A stretch of 64,000 bases of DNA from Bryopsis sp. KO-2023 (lineage: Eukaryota; Chlorophyta; Ulvophyceae; Bryopsidales; Bryopsidaceae): NCBI GenBank assembly GCA_030272585.1, contig BSYQ01000004.1, forward strand, positions 1,488,001 to 1,552,000, in the 5' to 3' direction. The notes beneath the pieces are model-generated. The model saw only the letters and a program-made list of their open reading frames with translations. It was not told the DNA's origin and did not search any database. The position numbers and the translations under genes are program-made. Of the stretch, positions 58,844 through 64,000 are shown piece after piece (position 1 is the stretch's first letter; each line of letters opens with the position of its first letter).

Positions 58844-61800
58844 TCAATAAAAAATGGCAAGCAACTCTTTTTTATTATTTTCGCAGAAACCAGTGTCACA
58901 AAAACCCAGGGCATTATCTGGCAGCCCTAAACACTTACATGCTGCATCCATCGGTGATTGTCCATCCCCGGCCAATATCTTCTTGTCAGCCCCTCTATTC
59001 AAGAGCGCCTCGCTGTTACTTTTGTTTCCATTCCAAGCAGCATAATGCAAAGGGGTAAGCCCATTAACATCTTGAACATTGACCAACGCACCTGCATCCA
59101 CCAAAGCGTGAATAGCATCCGTATTTCTGGACCGTTTGGTGGCTGCATGCAAAACAGTGGTTTGAGTGTCGGTGGTCTTTGCATTGACATCCGCCCCTCG
59201 AGAAATCAATTCCCGCACAACAGCCAGCCGAGCTCTCTCCGAAGCGATTATCAATGGGGTGGATCCGCTCCTGCCAGACCGACTCTCGATGTACGCCCCA
59301 GCGTTCAACAGCAGCTTCACATTCTCCAAATGGCCTTGCTGGGCTGCCACGAACAGCGCAGTCACATCATCATTGCTCCTTTCTTCCAGGTCGATGTCCC
59401 CTCTTTCCAGCAAAACTTTGAGTGCCTCCGATTGACCGAAGTAAGCAGCACCGATGACGGCAGTGAATCCCTTTTCATCCCTGGCACTCACGTCGGCCCC
59501 TCCATCAGCCAGAACTGACACGGTCTCTGGATGGTTATTGTTTGCTGCATTGATGAGGGCGGTGGCTGAGGATTTTGATCTTGCCTCGATGTCCACACCT
59601 CTGACAATTTCCTCCTTGACGATCGCAACATCTCCATTTGTGGCGGCCGTAAGGAATCGATCCTCATCGGAGGGAGGGGCAGAGACATCAAGTTTGATGT
59701 TAACAGGGGTGGGGCCTGAAGTCTTGTACTGCTGTGGATTTCACCAAAAATGCAAAACAGCTCAACCAAAAGGCATCTCACCGCATGTGATCTGACAACT
59801 GTGTTCTCAACTATTTTTGGAAGAGCAGGAGGTTGGGAAGCAGGGGCAGCTCCAAATTTTCGCAATAAACCGCTGAAAAACAGCTGAAAGACTGTCTGAA
59901 AAACTTAGTAAGCTGGGGGTTGTGGTTTTGAAATGGCGAGTGGTGGTGTCTTACCCCTGTGGAAGACATCATTGATTCTATCCAGCTGCGGTAAGGTGCA
60001 ACAAAAGTATACACTCCTGGAGCGGGGACTCCCGAACACGAAGACCCAAAGCTGGTTATTCCCGCAACAACGTCAAATTCTGGATTTCCTTTGGCAATGT
60101 CCCCGTGAGGAGCCTGAGGATCAATCAGTGGTCCACCGGAGTCCCCTTCACATTCCCAAAGAAATTAGGTCAAGCACAAACGACTATCATACTCAATCAA
60201 GATAAAAATAACCAACGTTGCAATGTTTTCTTTTTCCTCGGGATGATTATTGGAGCCATGAGGGAAAATGACAACAACAACAAAAAAAAAAGTCAAGGTA
60301 AGTGACAAGGGGTGGGCGACAAAGAAATCAGGAGGGTCGCTGTCTGACTAATGTTTTCAGCTGGGAAAACAGTTCAGGTCAGTAGCTCCGGCAACCCACC
60401 CGAGCAAGTGTCAGAGAGGGGGTTGAAGGCACACAGCATGGACTCCCTGATTGAAACATCGCCATTGGACTTCTTCCACGATTTCTCACAGGTCTGGGTG
60501 TCCACATAGTCCAAGAACTGCGAACACTGGAGCTTGTTTCGAACATCAGCCCCCCGGCCTCCCCACCCAAGAGTGAGGAACCTGTGACTGAATTGGTACA
60601 CGGTGTCAGCATCAGGAAGGTTTGCGAAAACCTTCACGGTTTTGGAGGGTCTTTTCAGCTCCAGCAGGGCAATGTCGTTGCCGTTAAAGGGGCTGCCGGA
60701 GTATTCTGGATGGACAATAGTCTGGGTCACAAACAGCTCCTGCAAAAAAAAAATCCAACAAAAGAGTTGCTTGTTTGTTCTTCTTGGGCGTGATGCTGAG
60801 TCAGGCACAGGCTGTCAATTTTTGAAAGGTCATAAATGAAAAGCTTGACAGATGGAATTACTGATGAAATCTGGTTTTCCCTTGAGAAAGCTGAATTTTC
60901 TATTTACACAGAAAATTGCAGACCAGGATGCTGAATCTGCTGGGTGTGTTAGTCGATTAACTCACTTCCCCTTGTCCATCATGTTGGAGAAGATCAGTGC
61001 CAGCCACCACGATGGGGTTCTGTCCAGCGTTTTCCACGCAATGTGCTGCCGTGAGAACCCATTTTTCATTTATGAGAAGGCCACCACACCTGTGGCTCAG
61101 TGAAATTCTGGTCCTTAATGAGACCATATACGAGAAGCGGCCGGAGGGGCAGAATCCAGAACACTGCGCACCCTGAACGTACAGACAGAAGATTGGAAAT
61201 CAACACATATTTCTTCTGTCCAGGTCTTCCAGTGATCAAAGGGTAACATGCCTGACATTCGCACTCACCTTGATTTTTGCGCATGGTGTTGTAGAAAGTA
61301 GCTTTCGTGACAGACCACGAACCCAGGATAAGCCTGAGGCAACATGATTTCAAGAAAGTGTTCAGTACTCAGTTAAGTATTCAGTTTCTGGTGCCGAAAA
61401 ATGTTCAGTTCTTCAGTAGATTGGCATCTGTGCAGCAGAGATTTCTCTGTGTATACGTGTGTGTTTTTGTCTTACCTGGGGCTTGCCATCCCACATCCTC
61501 TTCAATTTTGCCATCCGTAGTCTGTGGATTTACAAATATCACAGAAAGAACAGAGCCCCCCTCAGTTTTCTGAATAAGTTAGTGTGGAACAGTTGTTCAA
61601 CGAATGACACGGGAAAGCAATTGTGAGCGACCATTCAGATGACAGGATCGCGTGGCCTACACATGCGTTTAGTAAATCGAAAAATGTGGCTCCAGGGAGA
61701 AGCTCGGGAGCTTACACACAACGATTAGCAGCTGGTGTCTCTGTCGACCTACCGGAGAGGCTGATAGAGACGCAGCAGGATTTGCGTTCGAAAGTATCTC

Positions 61801-62128
61801 CGACTGGTGTTTGAATTCGGCAGCCAATTCTCCACCTGAACACACGCCAACAACAAAGTATAATCGACGGGTTTCCTCTAGAACGGCGCTCTTTCCGACT
61901 GTGTGACTGTTTTTTTCAACGACGGGAGGGAGCTTTAAAGACGAAAACGCTTCCAGACACGAGGAGGAAAACACAGAAACAACGAGCTCGCTGTGTATTG
62001 GCGGCGGTCCTTGGTTTAAAAATAGCAAACATAACCGCTTCCCGACGCGAACCTGAACGAATATTTCTCGTTGCCGCGGCCACCGTCAGGACGAGCGCCG
62101 AGCATACAAAGCAGCGTAATACGAGCAT
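58844..62128 (-). CDS. Secreted serine protease-ankyrin repeat fusion, gene F
   Basis: Nine exons (62,128-62,053, 61,835-61,753, 61,521-61,476, 61,333-61,269, 61,172-60,966, 60,739-60,400, 60,145-59,955, 59,895-59,782, 59,731-58,844) join in frame to 669 residues. A signal peptide (MLVLRCFVCSALVLTVAAA) and a propeptide of about 75 residues end in CAK-IKGA, a usual Lys-Ile activation site. The protease has LTAAHC, GNDIALL and SDTCSGDSGGP, with Asp at position 189, so trypsin-like cleavage after Lys/Arg is expected. A short linker (PASQPPALPK) leads to at least six ankyrin repeats, all in the last exon, and the Cys tail (CKCLGLPDNALGFCDTGFC). It shares the 207-base His exon with A, C and D but is more diverged, and is probably closest to the ancestral form. 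Confidence 0.92.
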
Positions 62129-64000
62129 TTTTGCGCTGCTAAATTTTGCTTCCACAACCTCCTAGTGGTCTGAAAAGCAAGAACTAGAAGCAGCTAGCAA
62201 GTTGAGGAATACACTTGCTGGTCGCTTGCATGACTTATGCAAGGGAATGGGGAATGCTGTCCGTGGGGTAGTCATACGGCCGTTACTCGAATGGGGAAAC
62301 TGTCAAAAACTGGCAGTCATTCTCCAGAATAACTGCAGCCACAATCGTGGTCTCGCAAGGCGACCAGGACAGGAACACAGACGGTATTCGGAACGCGTGG
62401 GAAAAATCGACCAGCGGTTTCTGTCCGACCATTTTGAGATGCTGGCGGTGTCGTGAACTTGAAATTCAGTTGGGAATGTGGCGCTTCCAGGAGGCCGCGA
62501 GGCCGCGAATTTCTTGATGGATTTGTTGTTTCCAGGCGAACAGTGCGACATGGGGACAGAGATGCCAGAAAAGCTGTTCCCGAACAGATGGGCCACGTGG
62601 TGAGCCTGTGCACTGGCTCACAACAGACGAGAAACCGCGGACAATACAGTTGCTCTTCGTATCTTTGGAAGCCTTCCACAACCTCGACGAATGGCTGAAA
62701 AAAACATATGCACCACGTAGTTTTGTCTCGAAGTGTCGTGACGAACCACTACTTCTCCCCTGCAAACGTGTTCCCCAACTACTGCACTGCCCGAACCACT
62801 CTCCTTCTTGTCAGTTACCACAAAACTAGACACTGCGTGTGGCGCCGCCGGGGAGATAGTGAACACAAATAGCCAGTTGGAGGGCACGCCGAGCGGCATT
62901 CCTCACTTCCAGTCCCCACCCTTATTGTCGGCCGCATCTGTCACTCGACACGAGAGAACACGGCCAGCTCTTTAATGTGAAGGGGCAAGTGCAGACGTTA
63001 GTTATCGCTTTCTGCGGTACATTGCCGCTTCCGGTCCACGCTGCCCAACGGGGGAGCTCCCCATTCCCTCAGCGATAGGCTATTCCAATCCAGAAAGTGT
63101 TCGCTTCTTAAAAATGTGAACACAAACGGCACTAAATCCACTTGCAGTGCCTGCATCCGCGGCACCGTGTCTCCGTTTCTCAAATCCAAGTTTTCCCGCA
63201 AAGTCCATTCTCGTCTCGAAGGGCGGAGAAAGCTTTTTCGCCGACCGATTCTTCGTTTTTCGGTGCGAACAAGCAGCAGCCTCAGCCTGAGCTGGAATTA
63301 GAATCAGGCCTCCAAAATGAACTGGCACGTGGCCTATCATTGGTGTGTCATTCCCGACAAGCGGCCTTGCACTCCATCAGTCATCCTCTGTCCTATTATC
63401 TGCAACTGAATTTTTAGCTGACAAACGATTGACCCCCCCCCCCTCCCACCCCAGGATTGCAACAAAAGTGCCTAGAACGGCCAGCAGAAAGTGGAGAGTG
63501 TTTCTGCTTTCTTTTCAGCCTTTCTCCCCTGTTGGTGACAGGTTATTCAATCCACCAATGTTGCAAAATCCAAAGCAAGGCACCCATTCAGCACACCCTC
63601 AATCCTGACCCCACACTTCGAATGATTAATGTAGCCCCAATTTGGTACTTAGATTTCCCCTCACTCCCCTCAATGGTCTGGATTTTGAAATATTACAAAT
63701 ACCATCAATCCAACACACCCTTCGATCTGGCGTCCAAAACAAGAACTCATACTTATCGACATTTGCTTGTTAAAACACCCTGACTTTGCAGGTTGAAAAA
63801 AAAAGTGAGCATGAATTCTCTCTCACACTTTATTTTGTAGAACATAGCCAACAGCTACAATACCTTTTTTAGGTTCGTTGCTTGACAAAAAGCAACACAC
63901 ACGAAAAGAACCATCACTATTCGCTTTTTTGCCCCACCCTCCAAACCCCCCGCCCCTCGAAATCCTCCAAAAAGAACAAGACCTCAAAGGGGGACCTCCG
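62129..64000. other. Upstream region of gene F and unassigned sequence
   Basis: The part to about 63,300 is GC-rich, with overlapping open frames on both strands. A plus-strand piece at about 62,536-62,600 (EQCDMGTEMPEKLFPNRW) and a piece at 62,631-62,829 (EKPRTIQLLFVSLEAFHNLD) have splice-like borders and may be exons of an unrecognised gene. The last 600 bases are rich in A, T and C runs. Confidence 0.35.

Noticed and set aside
1-64000. CRISPR arrays, rRNA genes, reverse transcriptase or virus-like elements
   Set aside because: No spaced direct repeats, rRNA-like sequence or reverse transcriptase, integrase or capsid signatures were seen on either strand.

Overview
This is a nuclear genome window from a eukaryote with many introns (GT-AG, a few GC-AG, T-rich 3' splice regions). 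Intergenic DNA and introns are AT-rich with long T, A, G and C runs. The 5' ends of several genes are GC-rich. Two genes point to a photosynthetic organism of the green lineage: nuclear TatA/Tha4 (thylakoid Tat translocase) and nuclear PetM (cytochrome b6f). Their presequences look like simple transit peptides with no signal peptide in front, which suggests a primary plastid. A coiled-coil protein resembling ciliary components hints at a flagellate. My best guess is a flagellate green alga (prasinophyte or early streptophyte type); the species cannot be named from this window.

The main feature is a family of secreted chymotrypsin-fold serine protease-ankyrin repeat fusions. Gene A (1,352-7,648, +), gene C (19,407-23,584, -), gene D (24,539-28,647, -) and gene F (58,844-62,128, -) appear intact. 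Copy B (8,371-11,187, +) is a pseudogene, 1-332 is a fragment, and 30,701-30,818 is a solitary ankyrin exon. A+B and D+C form two arms of an imperfect inverted duplication. The spacer between them (about 11.2-19.2 kb) holds a secreted protein with an internal duplication (-) and an RRM RNA-binding protein (+). Two perfect palindromes lie between C and D.

From 31 kb onward most genes are conserved single-copy ones: intronless CDK5RAP3/C53 (+), TatA (-), a coiled-coil protein (-), a divergent pair of TerD-C2 proteins (39.9-41.7 kb - and 43.0-44.6 kb +), a long gene-poor stretch with a minisatellite (44.6-51 kb), acireductone dioxygenase (+), PetM (-), an orphan type I membrane protein (+), an AT-rich gap, and protease-ankyrin gene F. 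The last 1.9 kb has no gene I can support.

Exon models were built by hand from splice consensus and reading phase. For A, F, TatA, PetM, acireductone dioxygenase and the type I membrane protein, every junction keeps frame. No virus-like element, CRISPR array, rRNA or convincing tRNA was seen.
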